NCBI RefSeq assembly: GCF_026262505.1
Contig: NC_067204.1
Coordinates: 5,179,797 to 5,243,796, forward strand
DNA length: 64,000 bases
Direction: 5' to 3'
DNA from: Trichomonas vaginalis G3
Taxonomy: Eukaryota; Parabasalia; Trichomonadida; Trichomonadidae
Shown here: positions 50,462 through 61,151 of the stretch, piece by piece
How the letters are laid out: every line of letters begins with the position of its first letter
Position numbering within the stretch: position 1 is the stretch's first letter
Made by a program: the position numbers and the translations under genes
Notes under the pieces: generated by a model
What the model saw: only the letters and a program-made list of their open reading frames with translations
Database searches by the model: none
Told to the model about the DNA's origin: nothing

Positions 50462-51428
50462 AATGTAAGTCTCGGACGAAAGTAAGTCTGACTTGAAATG
50501 TAAGTCTCGGACGAAAGTAAGTCTGACTTGAAATGTAAGTCTTGGACGAAAGTAAGTCTGACTTGAAATGTAAGTCTCGGACGAAAGTAAGTATGACTTG
50601 AAATGGAAGTCTCGGACGAAAGTAAGTCTGACTTGAAATGTAAGTCTCGGACGAAAGTAAGTATGACTAGAAATTTAAGTCTGACTTGAAATGTAAGTCT
50701 CGGACGAAAGTAAGTCTGACTTGAAATGTAAGTCTCGGACGAAAGTAAGTCTGACTTGAAATGTAAGTCTCGGACGAAAGTAAGTCTGACTTGAAATGTA
50801 AGTCTCGGACGAAAGTAAGTCTGACTTGAAATGTAAGTCTCGGACGAAAGTAAGTCTGACTTGAAATGTAAGTCTCGGACGAAAGTAAGTCTGACTTGAA
50901 ATGTAAGTCTTGGACGAAAGTAAGTCTGACTTGAAATGTAAGTCTTGGACGAAAGTAAGTATGACTTGAAATGTAAGTCTTGGACGAAAGTAAGTATGAC
51001 TTGAAATGTAAGTCTTGGACGAAAGTAAGTATGACTTGAAATGTAAGTCTCGGACGAAAGTAAGTATGACTTGAAATGGAAGTCTCGGACGAAAGTAAGT
51101 CTGACTTGAAATGTAAGTCTTGGACGAAAGTAAGTATGACTAGAAATTTAAGTCTGACTTGAAATGTAAGTCTCGGACGAAAGTAAGTCTGACTTGAAAT
51201 GTAAGTCTCGGACGAAAGTAAGTCTGACTTGAAATGTAAGTCTCGGACGAAAGTAAGTCTGACTTGAAATGTAAGTCTCGGACGAAAGTAAGTCTGACTT
51301 GAAATGTAAGTCTGACTTGAAATGTAAGTCTCGGACGAAAGTAAGTCTGACTTGAAATGTAAGTCTGACTTGAAATGTAAGTCTGACTTGAAATGTAAGT
51401 TTCGGACGAAAGTGAGTCTGACTTGAAA
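50439..51428. repeat. 35-bp tandem satellite
   Basis: About 27-28 head-to-tail copies of a 35-bp unit (CGGACGAAAGTAAGTCTGAC then TTGAAATGTAAGTCT), with a few shortened units and C/T, G/A variants. Each unit itself holds two related halves (AAAGTAAGTCTGAC and AAATGTAAGTCT). Not a multiple of three, so not coding. Confidence 0.95.
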
Positions 51429-51660
51429 TGGAAGTCTGATTCTAAATGTAAGTTCTAGACTAAAGTAAGTCTGATTCTAAATATAAGTCTGATATTAAGA
51501 TAAGTTTGTAACTAAAATTAAGTCTTATTCCAAAAGCAAATTTAATTGTATAATAAGTCTGGATCTAGAGTAAGCCTTAGTCTACAGCTATTCTGTGTCA
51601 AAAATAAGTCACGAACCATAGTAAGTTTCGGACTAGAGTATGTCTGTAATTCGAATCATT
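51429..51660. repeat. Decayed satellite flank
   Basis: AAGTCTGATTCTAAATATAA-type sequence, increasingly degenerate copies of the satellite half-unit fading into unique DNA. Confidence 0.7.
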
Positions 51661-54013
51661 CATATTCTTCAATTATCCCGCCAAAAAAATTATCGTCTTT
51701 TTATCATACCATAGTTTTTATCAATCTCGTTCTACTTAAAAACCTTTATATTGGTGATTTCTTTGTTAAACCCGTATTTTTTCATGTGAATCTTATTGTA
51801 TAAACTCTAAAAGTTCAATTTCCGGTCGAAAAAAACTTGAAAACAATTTGTATTCGACGAGTTAAAGAGCTCTATTTATTCTAAATTTTCCAAAAAATTA
51901 GATTTCGTTTTTTCGCTTCAAAAAATGTTGTTTTAAGTTTTAAAATTTGTAATTCAAAATTTTTTGGAAAGATTTACGATTTTTTAATACTGCGAATGAG
52001 TTTTATTTTACATACTCTATTGATAAATCATATTTTTGTCGAGATATAACTTTTTTTAAAAAAATTATATGCAAAGAGTGTTATAGAATTCTAGAAGGTA
52101 TAGTGCATAATTTGAAGTATACTATCAAATAAAGAAATTTTACAGTTTTTTAGTTTTATTTAGATGTACGTTATTTTAGATGGCTTCGTCGAAAACAAAG
52201 CATGTCTGTTAAGTTTATTCTTAACATGGTAAATAAAATGGCAACGAAGCCCAGTGTACTGCGTCTTATGCCGTAGTTTTTGTTATCTTCATACTCAAAT
52301 ACAACAAATACAAATAGATTTATTACGAAAAAACGTATAAAACAAATGATATATTTATTTCTAGACAAGTTGACGAACATGTAGCGCAACTGTATCGCTT
52401 TAGAGAACAGTTCTTCCAACACCTACTCATTCAGTGAAAGATTTAAGAAGAACTCTTACTCGACCTTAACTACCTACGCTTTGCTTGAACAATTCCCAAC
52501 GAGGTTACTATAAGGTTGCAAGTCTTGTCAAAATGTAGTATGCAATACGTTGGGGAAAAATAGATATATACGAACAAACTACTACAGTCTAGCAACTAGT
52601 CTTTAAGTGTAATGTATTTTTGCTACAAAGAGCTCATAACGAAGTCAAATTTTGCAATTTGATGTCAAAACTAGCTAGTTGTTGAATCAAATAGCGTTGT
52701 GACTTTGTATACATCACGATCTTGTGGTATCAGAGCTGTACTGCTGCAGACTAATTCAACTAAACATGAGCAAGATTGGGATTTCTATTCTCTGGGGTGC
52801 GAGGCTCGTCCAAAGTTCAAGCAGCTACAGTGTTTTGGATCACCTAAAGAACTTTGGGAATTCAGTTATCCGTTACTACTCTTAAATTAAAGTAGAGCAC
52901 TACAGCGCATCAATCGTAATGCCTAGTCTCTCCAGTAACAAGCTGATCTGCTATATTAACTTTAAAGCCAAATCGATTCACATTGTTGCTGGTAAGTCTG
53001 ATTGCTTCAGATAGAGAGCATGAATTGCTTCTTTATCATCTAATCCCCATCCCCCTTGTTCCCGATTGGATGACATGGACAATTCATCTTTCTCTAACGA
53101 AACAAAACGACACTTTTTGGCGGCTTATTGACTCAGAAAAATTTGAGAGTTAACGAATAATTTTGGCGCCAAAAATAATTTCTCTTAATTTATTAAATTT
53201 AATATACGCACATCCATAAGTTATGCTATTTTTTCTATTTATTTTGTTCTAAAATTCTAAATATTTTTTTTTCATAACATAAAATATGATGTCTAGTCTC
53301 ATTTACATAACAACATGCCTTAGAATAGGTTTTTTATTCTTTTTGTCACTTTAAATTAAGAATAAAAAGATAATTTAAATTGAATATTTGCGATTATTCT
53401 CACTAATGCTGCTTCCTCTTTTATTAGGTAGACAACAAAAAGTTAGCCTTGGACTCCCATATCAGATTTTTGATTGGTTGCGTATATAATGAGCTGGGAT
53501 TGATAGACGAAAACCCAGTGAGAAAATTTTTGACGCCACCAAAAGGAATAATTAGAAGAAAAAGTGTTTAATAAAAAATTTCAGAATTCCCAGTTAAGAA
53601 TGAGATTTTCTAAATGGCTATCTTCAATGTCAAGAAAGAAGATTAAAAAACTAGGAAATCTTGCATCTCACTCATTGGAAATAGCAGGAGGTCTTTCGTC
53701 GTCTGAGGAAGGAAATCCTTGTTGATCGTTATTAACCTGAGGATTGTCCTTCGCCTGGATAGGTGCATTACATATTATAACAGGAGCATCATTATTCATT
53801 TCAAAAGAATTATGCCAGTTTTTCACTTTTTAACAAAATTTGAGAAGAAACACGTTACCGAGATTATTCAATTTTGAAGATTTATTCACATACTAGATCG
53901 ACGACGATTCTAATTTTATAAGTGTGATTTTTTTGAGAAATATAGGGGGCAAACTCTTATCAAAAAAAATTGAATCAACCTAGGTTCCATCTCCATATTC
54001 TCGTAAACGAAAA
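51661..54013. other. Gene-poor host DNA
   Basis: AT-rich. Short frames at 52,171-52,422 (minus, hydrophobic) and 52,699-52,890 (plus) have no support. No repeat or RNA recognised. Confidence 0.45.
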
Positions 54014-55010
54014 AGAGGATTTGACGTAGTCAAATCCTCTCTCTCTCAAAAAGTGGACTTTACATGGCAAATTTCAAATGCATGTAAGGTCCACTTTGAT
54101 CAGTTTCAGGATGGAATTGGAGGCCATGAGGTACTGACATTGCATCAGTATCTCATAGCCTCCAATCCCTTCAAAAAATGGGAGAAACTTTGGTCGAATA
54201 ATTTAACATTCGGCCAAAGTTTCTCCCATAATTAATGAGAATGAAAGGGTAAGAGGCATATAGGGTCACTATATACCTCTTACCCTTTCATTTTCATTTG
54301 GAGGTCAACAAACCCGGAGTTAATTGCAAACAATTAACTCCAAATTTGTTTATGTTAAGGAAGGAATTGGAGGGTAAGAGGTACATAGTATGAATATGTA
54401 CCTCTTACCCTGCAATTCCTTCTAGAAAGTTCCAAAACTTTGGGTTAATTGCAAACTATTAACCCAAAGTTTTGGAACTTTCAAGTGGAGATGGAAGGCT
54501 TTGGGGTATACATTAATATAATATACCTCAAAGCCTTCCATCTCCACTACAAATGGGAGAAACTTTGTCCGAATAGTTTAACATTCGGACAAAGTTTCTC
54601 CCATATTTCAATGTAATTGCTACCTGTGAGGTACTGACTTGAAGTCAGTGCTTCACAGGTAGCAATATCCAAAAATTTAAAAACATTTTATCAGTTCGTT
54701 AGAGAACTAGAGCCTCCTAGGTACTGAACCAGAATCAGTGCCTAGGGGACTCTAGTGATCTATATAAATCTGAGAAACTTTGAGGAAATTGTTCGACATT
54801 TCCTCAAAGTTTCTCAGCAATTTAGCGAGGAATGTTCGTTATCGTGTAGATATTTATAATATATACATGATAACAAACATTCCCCGCTAAAAGATGTAAA
54901 ATCTTATAAGAAATAATTGCAAAAGAATAACAAATTACAACAAATTTTATATGAAACTGAACCTTATGAGGTAGTGATTCAAGATCACCGCCTCATAAGA
55001 TTCAGTTTCA
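54014..55010. ncRNA. Tandem array of 15 distinct hairpins (candidate small-RNA precursor locus)
   Basis: Fifteen foldbacks in 1 kb: 54,014-54,040; 54,050-54,097; 54,113-54,169; 54,178-54,229; 54,236-54,296; 54,307-54,350; 54,361-54,421; 54,425-54,482; 54,484-54,548; 54,553-54,604; 54,616-54,666; 54,706-54,756; 54,770-54,817; 54,822-54,890; 54,952-55,010. Stems are 12-28 bp (mostly 20-28), loops 3-15 nt. Arm sequences differ from hairpin to hairpin but share sub-motifs (AGGTACTGA; GAGAAACTTTG; GGGTAAGAGG). Arm mismatches are almost all transitions, giving G-U or A-C oppositions. No protein frame. RNA status is inference; DNA-level cruciforms are the alternative. Drawn without strand because palindromes read the same both ways. 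Confidence 0.6.
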
Positions 55011-55543
55011 ATCTCAAGTATCTCAAAAGTAAGGCTCTATTTTTTGCCATGTAAAGTGTCACTTTACTGTCAAACCGTTTTTATTGTTTTCGTTTACAAC
55101 AATATAACCCGCTCGCAACATTTACGGTTGATCCAGTCACATTCCTTTCAATCCTTAAATGAATCCATATATCCCTTATGATTTCCTAACGCCAAATTGA
55201 AACAATTAATTCGGATATCCTTTCAGAATTAAAAATATGCTTGATATTTCAAGCTGAAACCAAGCTTACAATCAACTATTTATGTTACTTACTCAAAATT
55301 CCTTTAGAATAAAGATTTATGTGTTATGTCACAAAATTTTTCATTTGTGATGTTCATATAATTGCGCTTTTCGAGTAAATTTAATTCCCTCTGAGATTCA
55401 GTGGGTAGTACTAAAGTCCACGGTGGCAAGAGCGTATAACTAATATCGATTTAAGCACACTCTTAAATCGTTAATTCATTTTTTTCTCAAAATTTTGAAA
55501 ACTTTATACGTTAATTGTGCTCCTTCTAAAAAGAATATAAATC
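55011..55543. other. Upstream region of the IQ-motif gene
   Basis: AT-rich intergenic DNA between the hairpin array and the gene; pyrimidine-rich TTAATTCATTTTTTTC at 55,470-55,490 might hold an initiator, not established. Confidence 0.4.
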
Positions 55544-58500
55544 ATGAGTACCCGGAGCTCGTTACATAATTCTATCCGATCTAAAACGAGTTCCAGATCG
55601 AGGGTGCCTGCTGCTTCAAGTATGTGGGATGAATTTAACCAAACAACAGACAAACCTTCGACTCCTTCTCAAAAATTTCTCGAAAAGAAAGGCGAAGACC
55701 CAAATTTTGTGAGACTTCATCAAAGAGTATTGCGAGATCTCAAATACACTGATATGGATATTGCGGCTTCGATAATACAAAACTGTTGGAAAAAATATCG
55801 AATTAAATCTTACTTCTTAGCATTTATTAGAAAATATAAAGCAATACATCAACGTTCATACAGTTCTTTTTTCTACAATTTAGCAATACAGAGAATGACA
55901 GACCCGGAAAAAAGGAAAAAATTTTTCGATATCATAGCACGTCGTCTATTATGGGGCCGCAAATTATCACGAGATTATCACATGCTTACTTATGACCAAT
56001 GGAATGTCTGCAATCTCTATTTAGTTCCAAATTTTATCGATGACCAGAAACTTGTTCAATTTGTTCGCAAAATATACTATCAAAAGATGCGTACAATGCT
56101 TTTGGACTGGTTTATCATTACACGTCGAAATGCAAAACGAAGAAAGGTCATGTCAAATTTTCATATTGTAAACGCAAACAGATCTGAACTCAAACAGCTC
56201 TATGTTCCATTTATATTATGGAAATTTATTACCAAAAATGTCTATTTTGATCGTACAGAATACACACACATACCAGAAATTCAAAATTACAATCAATCTC
56301 TCATAAACCAAGAAAAAATTCGTAAAAATGCAGATAAACAGCATTTGTTTTTCGTAGGAAAGCGCGTTTTACAAGCTCTTTTTCAGAAGAAACTTCAGAA
56401 ATATCATGATAGAGAACAAGAAAAGTTTGGCGATGAGTACAATCTCAAGAGATGCATGAAATACGCATGCAAAGCGTGGATTAGAACTGTTTCTGTGCGA
56501 AAGGACATGATTAAAACCAAAACTTTGGCTTTATCTAAATGGCACAACGTTGTGAACTCTAAGCAGCAGCTCCAGAAGCTGTTAAAGATGTTTGAGGAGC
56601 GGCATAAAGTATATTTGAAGTTGTTCATGTTGAATGTTTTCAAGAAAAACCTTCAAATTAATACAATCTTGCACACACATGGATACATCAAGATCCAAGC
56701 TTTGCCAAGTCTCGCTAGATTTTTTGTTCATGCAGTTGCAGGTAACGATACACTTGCATGTCTCTCATCAGCATTATATGGCTGGCTTACATACGTAAGG
56801 CGTCGTAAGAACTGGCAGCAGTTTGTTGCAGCGAATATACAGAGCACAAACTACAACCACACAAAAGGAAAAGCACTGGCAGCATTGAGATTCAGAAGAT
56901 ATCCTCCTCTTCCATATGGATTTGTTGCTCCTCATTTTCAAATGCAAACGTACAAAATTTATAAAGCCGCTGTCAACCACCAGATCTCTCCATTCCTCAT
57001 TCTGAGCAACCCAGAGAGTTCAGATATTGAAGAAAAGATTAAAAACGCGAAAACGAAATACGAAAGGAGAGAAATGTTTTTTATGGCGTGGAAATCGACA
57101 AAACAAGATTTGTCTCTTTTTATGAGAATTGCATTAGTTGCAAATGCGCGCGCCAGAGATTTTAAGAAGAGAACTGAGTTGCTTGTTGATGAAAGAATGA
57201 TGAAATCGTATGAGAGATCTCTTTTGACTCTGAAATCTCTGAATTTGGCTTCAAAGGAAAATTTCGAAAAAGTTCAACTGGAGATCAAGAAAAACAATGA
57301 AAAAGCTTTGAGGAATTCAACAGCAAGCATCAGAAGAATGATGATGCTGATCACAGCGCTGGATTCTCATCAAGCTGCCATTGATTTAGAAAAACTGGAT
57401 CCGTTTTTCAGAACAGTCAAAAATGTGACACTTGTTGACGATGTACAGAAAGCATCCGAACAGTTATCAACTGTTTACACTCCATTGACTGATATTGCGG
57501 CAATGGGTCGAAGTTTTCCAGAGTTCAAAGGAGAAATTTCGAATTTTGAGCGATTGACAGTACATAAAAGCGGATTTGACAAACAATACGAAGAAATGAA
57601 AGTAATCATATTTATTGAGAAGAAGAGATCAATGGCAACACAAGCAGCTACTTCGCATTTCAGTAATATCTTGAACAGAAATGATTCAACAATTGAAAAT
57701 GCTGCAAAAAATGCAACTTCAACAAAAATCACCACATTTGCAAAGAATTACACAGAAGATGTTTCGATAAAGAAGGGAGATGGAACCATTGACAAATACT
57801 CGAAGATGTTTCCTCAATATGGAAACAAAAGGAAACTGAGAGTCAGTATGTCAAAATCTTTTCAACTCGATGACAAGAACCAAAAAGAAGAAGAAAGTGA
57901 CGATGAATTCATTGGCCTAAAAATATCAAGAGATAGCACAAAAGCAACACTTTCCTCTGACTCTTTAAGCAGATCAAGCTTCTTCAACATCGGAGGATTC
58001 GAGAACGCTTTGAAAGCTTCAGCCGCAAAAATGTTGGAGATTAAAAAAGATGAAAGGCCCGACAACCAAATGCCTCAAATTGATGAAATGTCTTCAGAAT
58101 CAGAAGAAGATTTTATTGAAGAAAATATTCCACAGAAAAGTGACACAAAAAGTGACATCAAGAAAGTCACAAAACAGAATTCGAAGAAGATCAATTTCGG
58201 GGATGGTTTTGATGATACTATCATGAGAAGTGCCCTGAAATCAAATGATTTCGATGATCCTGATGTAAATAACCGCTACAAAACATTCCTTCAAATCATG
58301 TTTGGAAAGCAAGGAAAAGATTCTCCTAATGCAATCCAAATACAGCAGATCAAAAGAAAAATCATACAAGACTACAAGAACAGGAAATGGGCAGCACCAG
58401 GCATCATTACTCAAGGTGTAAACAGACCTGTTTCGAGTGTCGTAGAAAGTTACAGGAGAGACAGGAAAAAATTAAATTGTGAATTTACATCAGAAAAATT

Positions 58501-60208
58501 GACAACAAAAAACAAAATTTTGTCTGATAAAGAGATGCCTAAAGAGTACGAAACGAAATATAACTCAAAAAAGTACTACACAAATTCAGATTTCTCTGAT
58601 AACGACGAAAATGAAGAGGAAGATGAAGAAAATATTCAAAATCAGGAAGAAGAAGATAAAAGTGACAAAAACCGCCAGAGTTTTGTAAACACTTTCAAAG
58701 ATGACGACAGATTCCAGCAGGAGAGGATGAAGGAGAAAGAGGAGCTTGAGAGTGAATCAGATGAAGACATAATTAATGATAAAAATAGTCAAGATGACAC
58801 ACAAATTGATGCCGCTGCTCAACAGATAACAAAAAGTGATGATTTCAATGTCACTTCTGATTACATTCCTGGCGTTGGCTACACAATCAAAGACGAAGAA
58901 GGCAATGTCATTGGATATGATCCAACAGGAAAATCAGCAACATCAAATCCAGATGAAAAAATTGTTAAAAAATTTATTGATAATGGTGTTGCACTTAAAA
59001 GTGTCAATAAAGTTGTACATCATATCATCAACGAAATGGCGAGAACAGAGAGCGAGATCTCTTTCGTCGAAGTTGACTCTTTAGGACCTCCTGAATTAGA
59101 TTTGTCTCAACTAATTCCGCCAAAGGAAGAAGAACCTCCAAAACCCCCAGAAAAACAATCCGAACCTCCTAAAAAGAAATGGACAAAACATGGACCACCT
59201 CCTAAATCGCGACGACCGATTGTAATCCCTCGCATGCAAACAATTAAGCCATCAATGGCGAAGTTTTTGTTTGATGATGACAACATGACAAAAATCATTT
59301 ACGATGAAGGAGGAGTCACAAGAATTGAAGGTGAAATGCGTCCTCCAGAGCAGCCTCGCGAAAAGAAGAAGTGGTTTCCTGGAGTTCCAGATCATCATGT
59401 TTCATATTTCGTTGAAGACCAAGTTGTCAGCTTTCCTGGTGGCGGAAGGCAAATTTCTGGAAAACCTCACAATTTCACTAGTCCAAGGATAAACTCGGTT
59501 AAAAACAGAGGCATCACAAAGCCAATTGTTTCAATGAACAATAGGCCATTGACAGCGACGAAAATTGAGAAAAAGAAGACTAACTACAAAGATCCACTTG
59601 ATGTCGTAAGAGGTACATTGATACACCTCACAAGTATGATGGAAAACAACGACAAAGAAATTTACAAGAAGTTCACACACAGAGTTAGATCAATGAACAA
59701 AAGACCGCCACCTCCAAAGAAAATTGGAGATCCACAGAGTGACATAAAGACTGTTGAATTTTCTGATTTCATACAGAATATCTACGTCAGGTTATCCAAG
59801 GATCATAACACAGAAACAGCAGCAAACACTTTGATATCGACTGCTAGACAACATCAAAGCTTTCTGCCTGTTTTACAAAAAACAGTTTCTCGAATGTTTG
59901 CAAGGCCTAAAACAACTCTTGCAAAAGCAGAAATGCCAAGAGTCAATGACCAACCGAACACCAAATCTACTGCAAAGTTCATAGACATATCATGGTACAC
60001 TGAGGACCCTTATTACAAGGCTGTTGCTCTTCAATTCGCTGATGACAATTCAACTTTGAACGCTGTTATCGCACCAACATTTGAGAACACTCCTAAGAAG
60101 AGAAGTGCGAGACCAAGCACTTCAATAGATAAGAGGAAAACATGGGATGATGTATTGAAAGATTACTCTTTAGGAGATATGATGTTAGTTACACCAGTTG
60201 ACAAATAA
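55544..60208 (+). CDS. Large IQ-motif protein, possibly Sfi1/centrin-binding-like
   Basis: An intact 1,554-aa intronless host gene. An IQ calmodulin/centrin-binding motif is clear at residues ~74-92 (AASIIQNCWKKYRIKSYF). Residues ~110-560 contain spaced Trp-centred basic helices (LALSKWHNVV, ALYGWLTYVRRRKNW, FFMAWKSTKQD), the look of Sfi1-type centrin-binding repeats, though period and identity are not strict. Residues ~790-1,130 are disordered and Ser/Asp/Glu-rich with an acidic run near 1,017; a Pro/Lys segment is near 1,185-1,215 (PPKEEEPPKPPEK). A cytoskeletal or basal-body role is plausible; not proven. Confidence 0.7.
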   Translation: MSTRSSLHNSIRSKTSSRSRVPAASSMWDEFNQTTDKPSTPSQKFLEKKGEDPNFVRLHQRVLRDLKYTDMDIAASIIQNCWKKYRIKSYFLAFIRKYKAIHQRSYSSFFYNLAIQRMTDPEKRKKFFDIIARRLLWGRKLSRDYHMLTYDQWNVCNLYLVPNFIDDQKLVQFVRKIYYQKMRTMLLDWFIITRRNAKRRKVMSNFHIVNANRSELKQLYVPFILWKFITKNVYFDRTEYTHIPEIQNYNQSLINQEKIRKNADKQHLFFVGKRVLQALFQKKLQKYHDREQEKFGDEYNLKRCMKYACKAWIRTVSVRKDMIKTKTLALSKWHNVVNSKQQLQKLLKMFEERHKVYLKLFMLNVFKKNLQINTILHTHGYIKIQALPSLARFFVHAVAGNDTLACLSSALYGWLTYVRRRKNWQQFVAANIQSTNYNHTKGKALAALRFRRYPPLPYGFVAPHFQMQTYKIYKAAVNHQISPFLILSNPESSDIEEKIKNAKTKYERREMFFMAWKSTKQDLSLFMRIALVANARARDFKKRTELLVDERMMKSYERSLLTLKSLNLASKENFEKVQLEIKKNNEKALRNSTASIRRMMMLITALDSHQAAIDLEKLDPFFRTVKNVTLVDDVQKASEQLSTVYTPLTDIAAMGRSFPEFKGEISNFERLTVHKSGFDKQYEEMKVIIFIEKKRSMATQAATSHFSNILNRNDSTIENAAKNATSTKITTFAKNYTEDVSIKKGDGTIDKYSKMFPQYGNKRKLRVSMSKSFQLDDKNQKEEESDDEFIGLKISRDSTKATLSSDSLSRSSFFNIGGFENALKASAAKMLEIKKDERPDNQMPQIDEMSSESEEDFIEENIPQKSDTKSDIKKVTKQNSKKINFGDGFDDTIMRSALKSNDFDDPDVNNRYKTFLQIMFGKQGKDSPNAIQIQQIKRKIIQDYKNRKWAAPGIITQGVNRPVSSVVESYRRDRKKLNCEFTSEKLTTKNKILSDKEMPKEYETKYNSKKYYTNSDFSDNDENEEEDEENIQNQEEEDKSDKNRQSFVNTFKDDDRFQQERMKEKEELESESDEDIINDKNSQDDTQIDAAAQQITKSDDFNVTSDYIPGVGYTIKDEEGNVIGYDPTGKSATSNPDEKIVKKFIDNGVALKSVNKVVHHIINEMARTESEISFVEVDSLGPPELDLSQLIPPKEEEPPKPPEKQSEPPKKKWTKHGPPPKSRRPIVIPRMQTIKPSMAKFLFDDDNMTKIIYDEGGVTRIEGEMRPPEQPREKKKWFPGVPDHHVSYFVEDQVVSFPGGGRQISGKPHNFTSPRINSVKNRGITKPIVSMNNRPLTATKIEKKKTNYKDPLDVVRGTLIHLTSMMENNDKEIYKKFTHRVRSMNKRPPPPKKIGDPQSDIKTVEFSDFIQNIYVRLSKDHNTETAANTLISTARQHQSFLPVLQKTVSRMFARPKTTLAKAEMPRVNDQPNTKSTAKFIDISWYTEDPYYKAVALQFADDNSTLNAVIAPTFENTPKKRSARPSTSIDKRKTWDDVLKDYSLGDMMLVTPVDK

Positions 60209-61151
60209 TTTTTGTATTTTAGTATTAAATATTTTTGTTTGTATTTTTTAAGTAACAACAATTGATGAAAATGCTTTGGGGGTGTTGCTTCGGTTTAAAA
60301 TTGCAGTACAGTCAATTTTTTTCCCCTCATAACTATCTTTCTAATGATTGTGATTCATTTCATAAGGAAACTTCTTATAAAATAATATATATTTACAATG
60401 AACAATACCAATTTTTGAATAAGTATCCAAGTTATTATAGTTCAAATTGAATGTGGTACACAAATGAAATCTAGTGAATCTATTATAATCAATAAATGAA
60501 ATATTTGGAATTGGTTTTGGAAAATATCCTGTGATTGATGTTGCAACACCAACTTTGATGGCTTCAATTGCAAGGTTAATGTCAACAAGAAAATTCTCGT
60601 GATGATTAAATAGATGAACAATATAAATAACTTTGAGTTGAGCAGATAAAAGTGTGTACACAACTGCAAAGCCAAACATATTGTTACTTGCAATAATTAT
60701 TGTTATGCACAAAACTTGTTTTAATTGCATTACTTCAATTCACCAAATTGATTTGCATATGCATCTTTGTAGATCGCTATTTTTCCTTTGAAACAGTTTA
60801 CCCAGTCTCTTGCATTATCAATTCCATATCTAGGTATATATTCAAGCTTTCTATAATATTAGCTGTAATTAACTTGATCGAAGTTCTTCAAAAAGACAAA
60901 GAAATTTCCGTCTGGTGGATTTTCGTCTGTGAAATTCTGAATAATCAATTGATCAATATACTCTGGGCATAGCCCATTTTTAATGTGTCTTAAATAGTGA
61001 ATAGATAGTGATTAGCTAAGATATATTTGTATTTTTTTTTTAGTTCATCCAATGTTTCGATTCTATTCATAATAAAATCTGATAACGCTATTTCACATAA
61101 GATCTATATCTCAAATTATCATTAATCTTTATCATTTGTTTATTGCAATAA
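60209..61151. other. Intergenic region before the CARMIL-like gene
   Basis: Contains a broken minus-strand coding remnant (60,341-61,000). The ~130 bp before the next gene are AT-rich with TCATTAATC and TCATTTG motifs (61,120-61,140) that loosely resemble trichomonad initiators. Confidence 0.4.
60341..61000 (-). pseudogene. Remnant of unknown gene
   Basis: Minus-strand frames give protein-like sequence in two pieces: 'YIPRYGIDNARDWVNCFKGK' (about 60,770-60,830, with 'NFTDENPPDGNFFVFLKNFD' upstream) and 'NLAIEAIKVGVATSITGYFP' (about 60,530-60,590) ending at 60,341. They are separated by stops or a frame change near 60,730. Probably one decayed gene of ~220 codons; family not recognised. Confidence 0.4.

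Noticed and set aside
52171-52890. Short frames in the gene-poor region as genes
   Set aside because: No conserved motif, no neighbouring signal, and composition like surrounding non-coding DNA.
54053-54235. 60-aa plus-strand frame across the hairpin array
   Set aside because: It runs through four palindromes and has no protein-like pattern.
54952-55010. Resemblance of TGAGGTAGT in one hairpin to the animal let-7 seed
   Set aside because: Nine bases by chance; the rest differs and the organism is not an animal.
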